DNA from: JAZLIL01 sp045617405
GTDB lineage: Bacteria; Bacillota; Clostridia; Lachnospirales; Lachnospiraceae
DNA: 15,750 nucleotides
Reading direction: 5' to 3'
Assembly: GCA_045617405.1 (NCBI GenBank)
Contig: JAZLIL010000142.1
Location: forward strand, 1-15,750
The number at the start of each line of letters is the position of its first letter. Position 1 is the stretch's first letter. Position numbers and translations under genes: made by a program. Shown here piece by piece: positions 5,758-13,843 of the stretch. Under the pieces are notes generated by a model. The model did no database searches. It saw only the letters and a list, made by a program, of their open reading frames with translations, and was not told the DNA's origin.

Positions 5758-7134
5758 ATGAAGCTCTGGGGAGGACGTTTTACAAAAGAAACCAACAGTG
5801 CAGTAAGAAGCTTTCACGATTCACTGCCCTTTGACTGCAGATTCTGGCGTCAGGACATTGAAGGAAGCCTTGCTCACGTTACAATGCTCAAGAAGCAGGC
5901 TATCATCAACGAATCGGAGTATGTAGCCATCAAAGGCGGACTTGAGTCCATTCTCAGGGACATAGAGGAAGGAAAGCTTGAATTTGACAATTCCGCGGAA
6001 GACATCCACAGTTTTGTCGAAGCTAATCTGATTGCAAGAATCGGTGATCCCGGCAAAAAGCTCCACACGGGAAGAAGCCGCAATGATCAGGTAGCTCTTG
6101 ATATGAAGCTCTACGTCAGGGAAGAGATTACCGAGATTGATGCAATGGTGCTAAGTCTTCTTAAAGTCATCAACAGAATAATGAGCGAAAATCTTGAGAC
6201 ATACATGCCCGGATTCACACACCTTCAGAAGGCCCAGCCTGTCACTCTGGCACACCACATGGGTGCTTACTTCGAGATGTTTCGACGTGACCGTTCAAGG
6301 CTTGCTGACACGGGAAAGCGGCTGAATCAGTGTCCTCTCGGTGCGGGTGCCCTTGCCGGTACAACCTACCCGCTTGACAGAGAGCTCACCGCTTCGCTTC
6401 TCGGTTTTGACAGTCCGACATTTAACAGCATGGATTCCGTATCGGACAGAGATTATCTTGTCGAGCTCTTGAACGACCTTTCCATGATTATGATGCATCT
6501 TTCACGCTTCTGTGAGGAGATTGTCATATGGAACACAAATGAATACAGATTTGTGGAGATTGACGATTCCTATTCCACCGGCAGCTCAATAATGCCTCAG
6601 AAGAAGAATCCCGATATAGCAGAGCTTGTTCGCGGAAAGACCGGACGTGTCTACGGATCGCTCATGTCGATGCTTACAACGCTGAAATCTCTTCCGCTTG
6701 CCTACAACAAGGACATGCAGGAAGACAAGGAAGTTACCTTTGATGCGATCGACACGGTAAAGGGATGCCTGCAGCTTTTCACGCAGATGCTCGACACACT
6801 GACATTTAATAAAGATAGCATGGCCAAGAGCTCGATGAACGGTTTTACAAATGCCACCGATGCTGCCGATTACCTTGTAAAGCACGGGCTTCCGTTCCGT
6901 GATGCCCATGGCGTAATCGGAAGACTCGTCCTCTACTGTATGGATAAGAAATGCTCGATGCTTGATCTCACGCTCGATGAATTCAAGCAGTTTTCCGAGC
7001 TTTTTGAGGATGACATCTACAAGGAAATCTCACTTGAAACATGTGTTTCAAAACGTACGACCTTCGGTGCTCCAAGCCCCAATGTGATGTCAAACATTGT
7101 TGAGATAAACAAAAAATACCTCGGTGAAAAGTAG
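5758..7134 (+). CDS. argH: Argininosuccinate lyase
   Basis: This 458-aa enzyme makes the last step of arginine synthesis, splitting argininosuccinate into arginine and fumarate in the cytoplasm. The start MKLWGGRFTKET is typical of ArgH. TGRSRNDQVALD lies near 100-115, GFTHLQKAQPVTLAHH near 154-169 (catalytic His region), and the fumarase/aspartase-superfamily signature GSSIMPQKKNPD near 277-288, whose flexible loop carries the catalytic Ser. The length equals that of usual bacterial ArgH, so it is complete. The ATG at 5758 is chosen because GGAGGA lies 7 bases upstream; in-frame extensions to 5743 or 5644 would overlap the ribosome binding site or promoter. It stands alone: argG is not next to it in this window. 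Family assignment is firm. Confidence 0.98.
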   Translation: MKLWGGRFTKETNSAVRSFHDSLPFDCRFWRQDIEGSLAHVTMLKKQAIINESEYVAIKGGLESILRDIEEGKLEFDNSAEDIHSFVEANLIARIGDPGKKLHTGRSRNDQVALDMKLYVREEITEIDAMVLSLLKVINRIMSENLETYMPGFTHLQKAQPVTLAHHMGAYFEMFRRDRSRLADTGKRLNQCPLGAGALAGTTYPLDRELTASLLGFDSPTFNSMDSVSDRDYLVELLNDLSMIMMHLSRFCEEIVIWNTNEYRFVEIDDSYSTGSSIMPQKKNPDIAELVRGKTGRVYGSLMSMLTTLKSLPLAYNKDMQEDKEVTFDAIDTVKGCLQLFTQMLDTLTFNKDSMAKSSMNGFTNATDAADYLVKHGLPFRDAHGVIGRLVLYCMDKKCSMLDLTLDEFKQFSELFEDDIYKEISLETCVSKRTTFGAPSPNVMSNIVEINKKYLGEK

Positions 7135-7149
7135 AAATAAGTTGCGAAA

Positions 7150-7175
7150 AAGAGAGGACGTTGAGTCCTCTCTTA
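7150..7175. terminator. Bidirectional intrinsic terminator
   Basis: A perfect 10-bp stem, AAGAGAGGAC (7150-7159) with GTCCTCTCTT (7165-7174), has a 5-base loop. On the minus strand the stem is followed by a T-run (from GCGAAAAA on the + strand), a classic terminator for the argS operon; on the + strand the tail is shorter and ends argH. Confidence 0.9.
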
Positions 7176-7195
7176 TCATGTTTGACTGATATTCG

Positions 7196-8413
7196 TCAGA
7201 ACAGCGAATCATCTCTTCCGATGTTTCGCCGGATGCTTCCGGATCTCATTGAAGAATTCTTTCTTCTTGTGTAAATTCGTCCGTCAGCATTAATCTCGAG
7301 CATCTGCTTTGCTGCAATCTGGTCCTTGTTTAAGAATCTCGCATCGCCGTCGAAGCGAATCTCAATGAGCCTGACATCAGAGTTGTCATAAACTTCTCCC
7401 TCGCCAAAGATTTTGTGCATTACAATGTCATGTTCGCGAAGATTTTCGATGTCTTCACGGAGCATCTTTCGTTCTTCCGACTCAGCAGAAATTATTATCT
7501 TCTGCTTCTCTCCGCCACCGATCGGGACAACAATCTCAGGTACATCATCCTCAGGGTCAAGCTGTACTTCGCTTGAAGTTTTCGCCTTTGCTGCGGAAAG
7601 TACATCCTTCGCGGCTGTCTCTTTTGCATCCTCTGTCGGAACAGAGACTGATTTCGTTTTTAGATTGGAAACTGCGGGTGTGCTGACCTTCCCCGACTTT
7701 TTAATGATTGGACGCTTCTTTTCAGGAAGCTCTTCCCTGCTGTCCTTACGGTTTTTCGGAGTTATCGATCTGACCTTCATATTCCGAAGTTCATCAAGCT
7801 TTGCATGTACAGGACTGTCCTTACGCTTCTTTCTCGTCCTGAAATTAATGAACACAATTACTGCAAGTACAGCAATCACTATTACAAGCACAACAATAAC
7901 GTAGATGTACCAGCCGAGGCCTTCTTGCTTCTCTTCAGGCTCAGCTTCGGTTACAGCTGCGGGCGTAGGCGAAGGTTCCGGTTCTTCCACCGGTTCGGGC
8001 ACAGGGTCGGGTGTAGGCTCGGGCGTCGGCTCCTCTTTTGCCTTCTCAACCGGCTCCATTTTGGCAACATAGGTACTTGTTGAATATCCGACCACCTGAG
8101 TACCCTCATGATCGAGCATAATCTTATACCAGAGAATTCCTGTCGTTGCCTCTTCTTCCCCGATGATAACTACATTATCTCCTGCCTTTAGCCTGACAAA
8201 TTCATCATCAATCGATACTCTGTCAAATTCAAGACCCGGTCCTGTCCTGACATTGACATAATCATTTGCAACACCTCTGTAGTAAATTGGATTCAATTCT
8301 TCCTCCACCGGTTCCGATGACTTTGCAAATGCATTGATGCCGGAACCAAATACTACGATAAGTGCAATGAAAAGTATAACCGCTAGATGTGACCTGAACG
8401 ATTTCTTCCTCAT
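7196..8413 (-). CDS. Single-pass membrane protein: SH3b domain outside, PcrA/UvrD-like Tudor domain inside
   Basis: This 405-aa protein has an N-terminal signal sequence (about 1-30, ending AFA), a bacterial SH3 domain (about 43-117; DYVNVRTGPG, then LWYKIML and GYSTSTYV), a Pro/Glu-rich spacer (128-152, PTPEP-type repeats), a membrane helix (about 168-190) followed by RTRKKRK, and a long Lys/Ser-rich cytoplasmic region. Residues 326-371 (HDIVMHKIFGEGEV, then IEIRFDG and a LNKDQIA stretch) look like the C-terminal Tudor-like domain of PcrA/UvrD helicases, which contacts RNA polymerase. SH3b domains usually bind peptidoglycan. The positive-inside flank fits the topology. It starts 9 bp after the ATPase stop; the stop TAA lies inside its TAAGGAGG ribosome binding site. 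It is the last gene of the argS operon. The function of the combination is unknown. Confidence 0.85.
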   Translation of the reverse strand: MRKKSFRSHLAVILFIALIVVFGSGINAFAKSSEPVEEELNPIYYRGVANDYVNVRTGPGLEFDRVSIDDEFVRLKAGDNVVIIGEEEATTGILWYKIMLDHEGTQVVGYSTSTYVAKMEPVEKAKEEPTPEPTPDPVPEPVEEPEPSPTPAAVTEAEPEEKQEGLGWYIYVIVVLVIVIAVLAVIVFINFRTRKKRKDSPVHAKLDELRNMKVRSITPKNRKDSREELPEKKRPIIKKSGKVSTPAVSNLKTKSVSVPTEDAKETAAKDVLSAAKAKTSSEVQLDPEDDVPEIVVPIGGGEKQKIIISAESEERKMLREDIENLREHDIVMHKIFGEGEVYDNSDVRLIEIRFDGDARFLNKDQIAAKQMLEINADGRIYTRRKNSSMRSGSIRRNIGRDDSLF

Positions 8414-8422
8414 TGTTCCTCC

Positions 8423-9811
8423 TTAAAACTCATCCATCGAGACGAGCTTAATCGTCTCACCATATACCTCTGATACGTCACGGGCAAACCCGGACTTTGA
8501 AAAGAAAAACATCTCAACAGGCTTCATGCCCGAACGTTCAATTTCCGCCATGTATTCACCGATTATTTCAGAATCAGCGGGTACGTCCTGATAGAGACAG
8601 ACTGCAGTTAGCAGCTTCCCGTTCTCATCCTCTGCCACCCAGTCGATGGTGGCCTGTTTTCCGTAACGACTCGACCAGGTAACATACCTGTTAGAAAGCC
8701 TTCCATAGTCACTCATCAGTTTCAGATACTCGCCGCATACCCTCGCAAATCGGGGACGCATGTACCCGGAGAGCTCCTTTGTAACGACGGTATCGAAAAT
8801 CTGTCCACCCTTTCCGGCTTCGACAAGTGAATACTCGTTGAAGACAAACCTGTACCAGAAATTAAGGAAATTATCCTTAATTATATAAAGACCTTTTTTT
8901 GTATCCTCCCTGTTTACACTGTCGTAGGAAAATACCTTTTCAACCAGATCCATCTGAATCAGATTCTTCAGATAGACGCTGACCTTTGCTCTGGTAAAGC
9001 CTGTATAGTGATGAATCTCATTAAGCTTGATCCTGCCGGCAGCAAGACATGAAAGAATCGCATTGTAGACAGGAAGCTCACGAAGCTCGGTTTTCAGCAC
9101 CTTTTCAGCCTCGTCAACAAAAACTGAATTTCTGCCAAGAACCAGCCTGACCATATTGTCGCGGACGCTCTGTTTTGTACTGAAGCGTTCAAAGTACTTC
9201 GGGATTCCACCGAAGAACGAGTAGATCATGATTATATCCTCAATAGGTGCATTTGGAAAAGCCTCAACGAGCTTTGAAAACTTCAGCTCATCGATTTTCA
9301 TTATTTCAGAAATGAGTCTGGCGCAGGGAGCAGTCTCACTGACCATTCTGTTTTCAACCCACGAAACGGATGAAGAGATCAGCACAATCATCAGACCGTC
9401 CTCCCCGGCTCCTGCAATAAGCGAAGCAATATCTGATGCAAAATCAGAATCGGCTTCAGCGATATACCTGAACTCATCAATGATTATCAGGGATTTGGTG
9501 CCCTTGTTATGGTTGAGAACACTTGAAAGAAGGCGCTCAAGACCTTCCGGCTCAATATCGTCCGTGTATCCTCCTTCGTCAAAGGGCGTTCTTCCTGTGT
9601 ACCGATAGACCTCTCGCGCCAGTCTGATGTACTGTTCGCGCTTCGTTGCCTCTCCGGCTCTGTAGAAGAATGCATTCTTTCCCTCGGCAAAACGTCCGGC
9701 AAGAGTCGTCTTTCCCATACCTTCGCGTCCATAGACCACAACGAAGCTGTTTCCGTGCGTTTCGTAGTAGCCTTTCAGTCTCTCAAGTTCTTCTCTTCTT
9801 CCGATAAACAT
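8423..9811 (-). CDS. P-loop ATPase of the archaeal-ATPase/DUF234 family
   Basis: This 462-aa protein starts MFIGRREELERL, typical of the archaeal-type STAND ATPases. Walker A is GREGMGKT (28-35), Walker B SLIIIDEF (107-114), and VLISSSVSWVEN (143-154) fits sensor 1. A winged-helix part (about 245-295, KLNEIHHYTGFTRAKVSVYL) and the family marker YIIKDNFLNFWYRFVF (309-324) precede a C-terminal DUF234 region that resembles a PD-(D/E)XK nuclease fold. There ID (389-390) is kept, but the expected ExK position reads LTAVCLY, so nuclease activity is doubtful. The ATG has GAGAGGG a few bases ahead. It lies 19 bp after argS and 9 bp before the SH3b gene, so all three are probably one transcript. The role of this family in bacteria is poorly known. 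Confidence 0.88.
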   Translation of the reverse strand: MFIGRREELERLKGYYETHGNSFVVVYGREGMGKTTLAGRFAEGKNAFFYRAGEATKREQYIRLAREVYRYTGRTPFDEGGYTDDIEPEGLERLLSSVLNHNKGTKSLIIIDEFRYIAEADSDFASDIASLIAGAGEDGLMIVLISSSVSWVENRMVSETAPCARLISEIMKIDELKFSKLVEAFPNAPIEDIIMIYSFFGGIPKYFERFSTKQSVRDNMVRLVLGRNSVFVDEAEKVLKTELRELPVYNAILSCLAAGRIKLNEIHHYTGFTRAKVSVYLKNLIQMDLVEKVFSYDSVNREDTKKGLYIIKDNFLNFWYRFVFNEYSLVEAGKGGQIFDTVVTKELSGYMRPRFARVCGEYLKLMSDYGRLSNRYVTWSSRYGKQATIDWVAEDENGKLLTAVCLYQDVPADSEIIGEYMAEIERSGMKPVEMFFFSKSGFARDVSEVYGETIKLVSMDEF

Positions 9812-9830
9812 AAGTTACCCTCTCTTCCCG

Positions 9831-11612
9831 TCACATTCTGTCGGGTGCTTCAAATCCGAGAAGCTCGATATTCGTCTCGAGCATTCTGAGTGTCATGGCG
9901 CAAAGAGCAATCCATTCCTTCTGCTTTGCCTCATCCTCCTCGCCCATAATCTTATGTTCATGGTAGAAGCTGTTAAAGTTATTCGACAACTCATAAATAA
10001 AGGAGCATATCTTATGCGGAGCAAATTCCTTTACTGCCTGCATCATCATTTCAGGGAAGCCGGAAAGTGAGAGCATAAGATTTTTCTCACTCTCATCGCG
10101 AAGGCGGCCGCCGTCATCCTCCTTAAGTGAACAGGAAGCTGCATCTTTACCACCTGCAGCGTACTTTGCAAGAATCGACTTAATTCTTACCATTGTATAG
10201 AGAATGTAGGGTCCCGTATTGCCCTCAAATGACATGAATTTTTCTATATCAAAGACGTAATCCTTGTACGCCTGGTTAGAAAGATCACCATACTTTAATG
10301 CAGCTATTCCGACAATTTTAGCTGTCTTCTTTGCCTCTTCCTCATCAATGCCCCTGTTTTCCCTGATTTTCTCGTACGCAGAATCAGTAATGCCGGCAAT
10401 TAAGTCCTTGAGCTTAGGCAAATTTCCGTCTCTTGTCTTGAAGGGTTTTCCGTCCGGACCGTTCATTGTACCGTAACCTATGTGGATGAGTTCTGTCTCA
10501 TCTCGAACGATACCTGCCTTTCTCGATGCCCTGAACACCTGTTCAAAATGAAGTGACTGACGCTTATCCACGACGTAGATTACTTTGTCCGGTTTGAACA
10601 GATCCTCTCTCTCAATAAGAGTAGCAAGATCTGTGCAGGCATAATTAACGGCACCGTCTGACTTCACAAGCATGCACGGAGGCATGTTCTTATTGTCAGA
10701 ATCAACCTTGACATCAACAACAAGTGCCCCGTCATCCATGTGTGCAATCCCGCGATCCCTGAAATCGTCGATCATCTTCGGAATAATGTCGTTAACATCA
10801 CTTTCCTTCTTCCAAAGTTCAAAGAAAACGCCGAGATTGTCATAGTTTGCCTTGATGTCGTCAACAGAAACACGGACAATCATCTTCCAGAGTGCAAAGT
10901 AGCCGGGATGATACTTCTGAAGTGCTGCAGTAATCCTTCCTGCCTCTGCCTTAAACTCGGGATCAATCTTTGAACGCTTCGAAGCCTCGGGATAAATCTC
11001 CTCAAGTTCGGAAACGCTGAAGAAGGGTTCTGTCGGGTACTCTCCCTTGAAATCATCATCAAAGTAGACAAGATCCGGATTCGAATTCTTCATGCTTGCC
11101 ATAATAAGTCCCATCGGCATGCCCCAGTCGCCAAGATGTGTATCACCAAGACACTCGTCACCTGCAAACTTTAAGATTCTCTTAACGCTCTCACCGATAA
11201 TCGCAGTCCTAAGATGTCCCACATGAAGGGGCTTTGCTACATTGGGACCACCGTAATCGACTATAATCTTCTCTCCCGCCTCTGGATTTACGTAACCAAA
11301 CTTTTCATCAGCCATCATATCCGTAAGATAATCCGCAAGGAATGCGGCACTTAACTTGATGTTGATAAATCCCGGCATAACTGCTTCAATCATATCAAAT
11401 GCACTGTCATCCGAAACCTTTGACAGAACTTCCTTCGCGATTTCGACAGGTGCCTTCTTATACTGCTTTGCAGCAGCAAGTGCACCGTTGCACTGGTATT
11501 CGCAAAGATCGGGCCTGTTTGAAGCAGTCACCATTCCGTATTTTTTCTCGTAACCGCATTCAGAAAATGCGTTCTCCATCTTAATCGTTATCTGTTCAAT
11601 AATACTCTTCAT
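9831..11612 (-). CDS. argS: Arginyl-tRNA synthetase
   Basis: This 593-aa class I synthetase charges tRNA-Arg with arginine. The N-terminal Add-1 domain (about 1-110) is followed by VDYGGPNVAKPLHVGHLR near 118-135, containing the HIGH motif as HVGH. The equivalent of the KMSKS loop is GPDGKPFKTRDG near 384-395, a divergent form usual in ArgRS. FEGNTGPYILYTMVRIKSIL marks the start of the DALR anticodon-binding domain, and the protein ends in the family-typical APDRM. Length is complete. The ATG at 11610-11612 has GGAG 8 bases upstream. It is the first gene of an operon with the DUF234-type ATPase and the SH3b protein, transcribed from its own promoter. No T-box leader is present. Confidence 0.97.
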   Translation of the reverse strand: MKSIIEQITIKMENAFSECGYEKKYGMVTASNRPDLCEYQCNGALAAAKQYKKAPVEIAKEVLSKVSDDSAFDMIEAVMPGFINIKLSAAFLADYLTDMMADEKFGYVNPEAGEKIIVDYGGPNVAKPLHVGHLRTAIIGESVKRILKFAGDECLGDTHLGDWGMPMGLIMASMKNSNPDLVYFDDDFKGEYPTEPFFSVSELEEIYPEASKRSKIDPEFKAEAGRITAALQKYHPGYFALWKMIVRVSVDDIKANYDNLGVFFELWKKESDVNDIIPKMIDDFRDRGIAHMDDGALVVDVKVDSDNKNMPPCMLVKSDGAVNYACTDLATLIEREDLFKPDKVIYVVDKRQSLHFEQVFRASRKAGIVRDETELIHIGYGTMNGPDGKPFKTRDGNLPKLKDLIAGITDSAYEKIRENRGIDEEEAKKTAKIVGIAALKYGDLSNQAYKDYVFDIEKFMSFEGNTGPYILYTMVRIKSILAKYAAGGKDAASCSLKEDDGGRLRDESEKNLMLSLSGFPEMMMQAVKEFAPHKICSFIYELSNNFNSFYHEHKIMGEEDEAKQKEWIALCAMTLRMLETNIELLGFEAPDRM

Positions 11613-11661
11613 TTCTGTTACTCCGTATATTTAATATTTCACAAAACAAAAAACCGAATTA

Positions 11662-11690
11662 ATTTTACATCATCTTTTGCAAAAATTCAA
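11662..11690 (-). promoter_or_regulatory. Probable promoter of the argS operon
   Basis: Minus-strand TTGAAT (11685-11690), 17 bp and TAAAAT (11662-11667) are seen about 50 bp ahead of argS and just after the terminator of the upstream gene. Confidence 0.65.
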
Positions 11691-11702
11691 TACGAATTTA
11701 AC

Positions 11703-11738
11703 AAACCCCCGCCGATGCATTAAGCCCGGCGAGGGTTT
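11703..11738 (-). terminator. Intrinsic terminator after the OLD-like gene
   Basis: AAACCC plus CGCCG (11703-11714) pairs with CGGCG plus GGGTTT (11727-11738) with one C/A mismatch and a 12-base loop. On the minus strand the stem is followed by a T-rich TTTGTTAAATT, adequate for termination of the gene that stops at 11815, 77 bp away. Confidence 0.7.
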
Positions 11739-11814
11739 TGTACAAATGCTATTCGCAATCCGCTTCGATGCTTGCTCATATAAAAGTGGCAATTTGAGCA
11801 ATCTGTCTTTGATG

Positions 11815-13740
11815 TTACTTTCTTTTTCTTTTTTTGTGCTTGTCCCGGTAAACCTTTGGACCGTTATCCTCGACAATCTTCTCCTCACTCTTTTTACTGT
11901 CGAAGTAGACAAAATTATCAATCGCGTCAAGAATATCAGCAAAGTCCTCGCGCGGTGCGGCATCGATGTAGCGCATCAGAATCTCGTTTTCCTCTTCGCC
12001 GTGAAATCTTCCGTAGAAGATATCAAACAGATTGTGACCACGAACGTAGATTTTTATTGTTTCGATGTTTTTCTTAATGTCATCCTTTGTCCTGATAACA
12101 ACCTTCGTTGCCTCGCGCATCTTTTTGACGCTTGAAAGCTTGAAAAGATAGGATTTGAACTTGTCATAGAGAATATTGTAAAAATCCTCCTCGCTCTTAA
12201 TTACGCCGATTTTTGCCATTATCTTCGGATCGAGGAAATAGTTTTCAAATGAATAATACTTTAGGATAAGAACATTCTTGGGCTGAACTCTCGGAAGATT
12301 TCCAATATCCTGCTGTTCTCTCTCCTTGTAATATGAACAGAGCTGTTTAACGAGCTGTTCCGGCTTCTTACCGTCACCGTCCCTTATCATCAGGAACTGA
12401 TCCTTCAGATAGAGCTGGTTGATGTACTTGAGATTAGCGTAGGTCTTAATATTCGTGCAGCTGTTTGTCGTAATAATTGAGATTCTCTTCAGGTTTCCGC
12501 GCTCATCCACAATCTCTGAATAGTACTTTCTAAGAAGCATGGGAAGCCGCGTTCCGTCCTGCTTTCCTTCAACAATAAAGACAAAGCTCACGTTCATAAA
12601 GTCATTTGCGTTATACCCGAGATCGTTAAGAATCCTATCAATGCTGACGTTCTCAGCAATGCACGTGTTGAATTCTTCGTCGAGACGCACCTGCTTTATC
12701 TGCTTTGAGTTGAAATTGAAGATCAGATTGGGTGAGTGTGTCGAGAAGAAGACCTGATTCTTTTTTGAAAGCTTATAGAGTATCTCGCTTGCCTGCTTCT
12801 GAAGCTGCGGATGAAGATAGATCTCGGGATCTTCCATCATAATAATTGACGGAATGAAGTTGCTCGAATCAATATATGCCTCGAGAAGAGAAAGAATGTA
12901 GATACTCTTTGAACCGGCACTCATCTGAGCCACTGTACCGTCAGGTCTCTTGTCGCGCTTTATCATGATTGTGTTTACGCCGAAGAAATCCGACATACTG
13001 AAATTCATGGTGAACTCAACATTCTGGTACCTGCCGCTGTTCCTTGTGTAGCACTTGTTCAGCTTCTCAAGGAAGGAATCCATGGTAAGCTGCATGAGCT
13101 TGTACTCCAAAAGCTTTGCAGTGTCATGAATCGTCATCTCCGAGGGCGCCTTCTTTTCAATGACTGCGATACAGTTAAAGCAGTTGTTGCAATTCTTTGC
13201 GCTGTCAAACATGCAGACGGAATTGATGATGGACGAGAGAGCATTCTGCTCCTGTGCAAGAAGTATGTCTGCCTGAATTTCCTCTACGCGTCGCTGTGAA
13301 TCTATAAAATGAATCTTTGGAAAAACCTCCGGAATGGACGGATTGTGCTTTTTGATTCCGTCATAATACCGGACCCTCATCTCATTGCTTACAATGAACG
13401 AAAAGCTTAGGATTCCGTCGGCATACGAAGGGAGTCTGTTGCAAAAATCCTTATACCAGATGTCATAATTCTTGTACTTGCTGACAATTCCGTTTCTGTT
13501 AAGGACCTGAAGATCGGCATCTGTAATCTCAAGCCTTACACCTATCTCTATGCTCATCTGCGGATTGTAGAAATCCTCGGGCTTAACCTCGTACTTTCCG
13601 GAAACCGCAAGAATGGCATTCAGAACGTTCGTCTTGCCTGTGCTGTTGCGGCCGACAAGAATCATCGCATTTTCAATATCCTCGATGTTTAACAGTTTGA
13701 TTGTTCTGAAATTCTTGATGTACAGAGAGGTAATCCTCAT
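11815..13740 (-). CDS. OLD-family ATPase with Toprim-like nuclease domain
   Basis: This 641-aa protein has an SMC/ABC-type ATPase: Walker A GRNSTGKT (30-37), signature MSAGSKS (273-279), Walker B SIIMMEDPE (298-306) and H-switch STHSP (333-337). A Toprim-like domain follows: FIVEGKQD with E391, TTNSCTN (424-430), and IRDGDG with D454 and D456. This order is that of OLD-family nucleases, which cut DNA and serve in phage defence or repair. Between Walker A and the signature lies a four-cysteine group, C176, C184, C187 and C190, of possible metal-binding type. The C-terminus is basic (KHKKRKRK). No UvrD-like GajB or HNH PtuB partner is adjacent. The ATG has GGAGAG about 6 bases ahead. No clear promoter is seen in the 69 bp before it, so it may be co-transcribed with the upstream leucine-rich-repeat gene. 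Codon use looks like that of its neighbours. Confidence 0.85.
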   Translation of the reverse strand: MRITSLYIKNFRTIKLLNIEDIENAMILVGRNSTGKTNVLNAILAVSGKYEVKPEDFYNPQMSIEIGVRLEITDADLQVLNRNGIVSKYKNYDIWYKDFCNRLPSYADGILSFSFIVSNEMRVRYYDGIKKHNPSIPEVFPKIHFIDSQRRVEEIQADILLAQEQNALSSIINSVCMFDSAKNCNNCFNCIAVIEKKAPSEMTIHDTAKLLEYKLMQLTMDSFLEKLNKCYTRNSGRYQNVEFTMNFSMSDFFGVNTIMIKRDKRPDGTVAQMSAGSKSIYILSLLEAYIDSSNFIPSIIMMEDPEIYLHPQLQKQASEILYKLSKKNQVFFSTHSPNLIFNFNSKQIKQVRLDEEFNTCIAENVSIDRILNDLGYNANDFMNVSFVFIVEGKQDGTRLPMLLRKYYSEIVDERGNLKRISIITTNSCTNIKTYANLKYINQLYLKDQFLMIRDGDGKKPEQLVKQLCSYYKEREQQDIGNLPRVQPKNVLILKYYSFENYFLDPKIMAKIGVIKSEEDFYNILYDKFKSYLFKLSSVKKMREATKVVIRTKDDIKKNIETIKIYVRGHNLFDIFYGRFHGEEENEILMRYIDAAPREDFADILDAIDNFVYFDSKKSEEKIVEDNGPKVYRDKHKKRKRK

Positions 13741-13751
13741 TAAGATCTCTC

Positions 13752-13785
13752 CTTATCCGAAAAAGCTGATATTGATGCATCCCCG
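13752..13785 (-). pseudogene. Decayed copy of the bspA-like gene 3' end
   Basis: CTTATCCGAAAAAGCT (13752-13767) is identical to 13809-13824, which encodes the last five codons of the leucine-rich-repeat gene, and similarity continues for about 18 more bases with one missing base. The stop codons of the two copies are 57 bp apart, in the same frame. It looks like the tail of a lost tandem paralogue or a local duplication. Confidence 0.6.
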
Positions 13786-13808
13786 AAATCCTTCACACGC
13801 CGCGCTTT

Positions 13809-13843
13809 CTTATCCGAAAAAGCTAATTATGGCAGCATCTCCG
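13809..13843 (-). repeat. Intact partner of the duplicated 3' end
   Basis: This copy forms the end of the leucine-rich-repeat gene, coding for a tail that finishes DAAIISFFG and its stop. It is paired with the decayed copy at 13752-13785. Confidence 0.65.

Noticed and set aside
7413..7904. Ser/Thr/Phe-rich open frame on the + strand
   Set aside because: A mirror of the Lys/Glu-rich segment of the SH3b protein; its odd composition is explained by antisense reading.
11613..11814. T-box leader for argS
   Set aside because: The transcript leader after the likely promoter is only about 45 bases, no GGGTGGNACCGCG-like T-box sequence is seen, and the hairpin at 11703-11738 fits a terminator for the upstream gene.
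11677..12135. Open frame of 152 codons on the + strand
   Set aside because: Antisense to the OLD-like gene and its terminator, no ribosome binding site, and no recognisable family.
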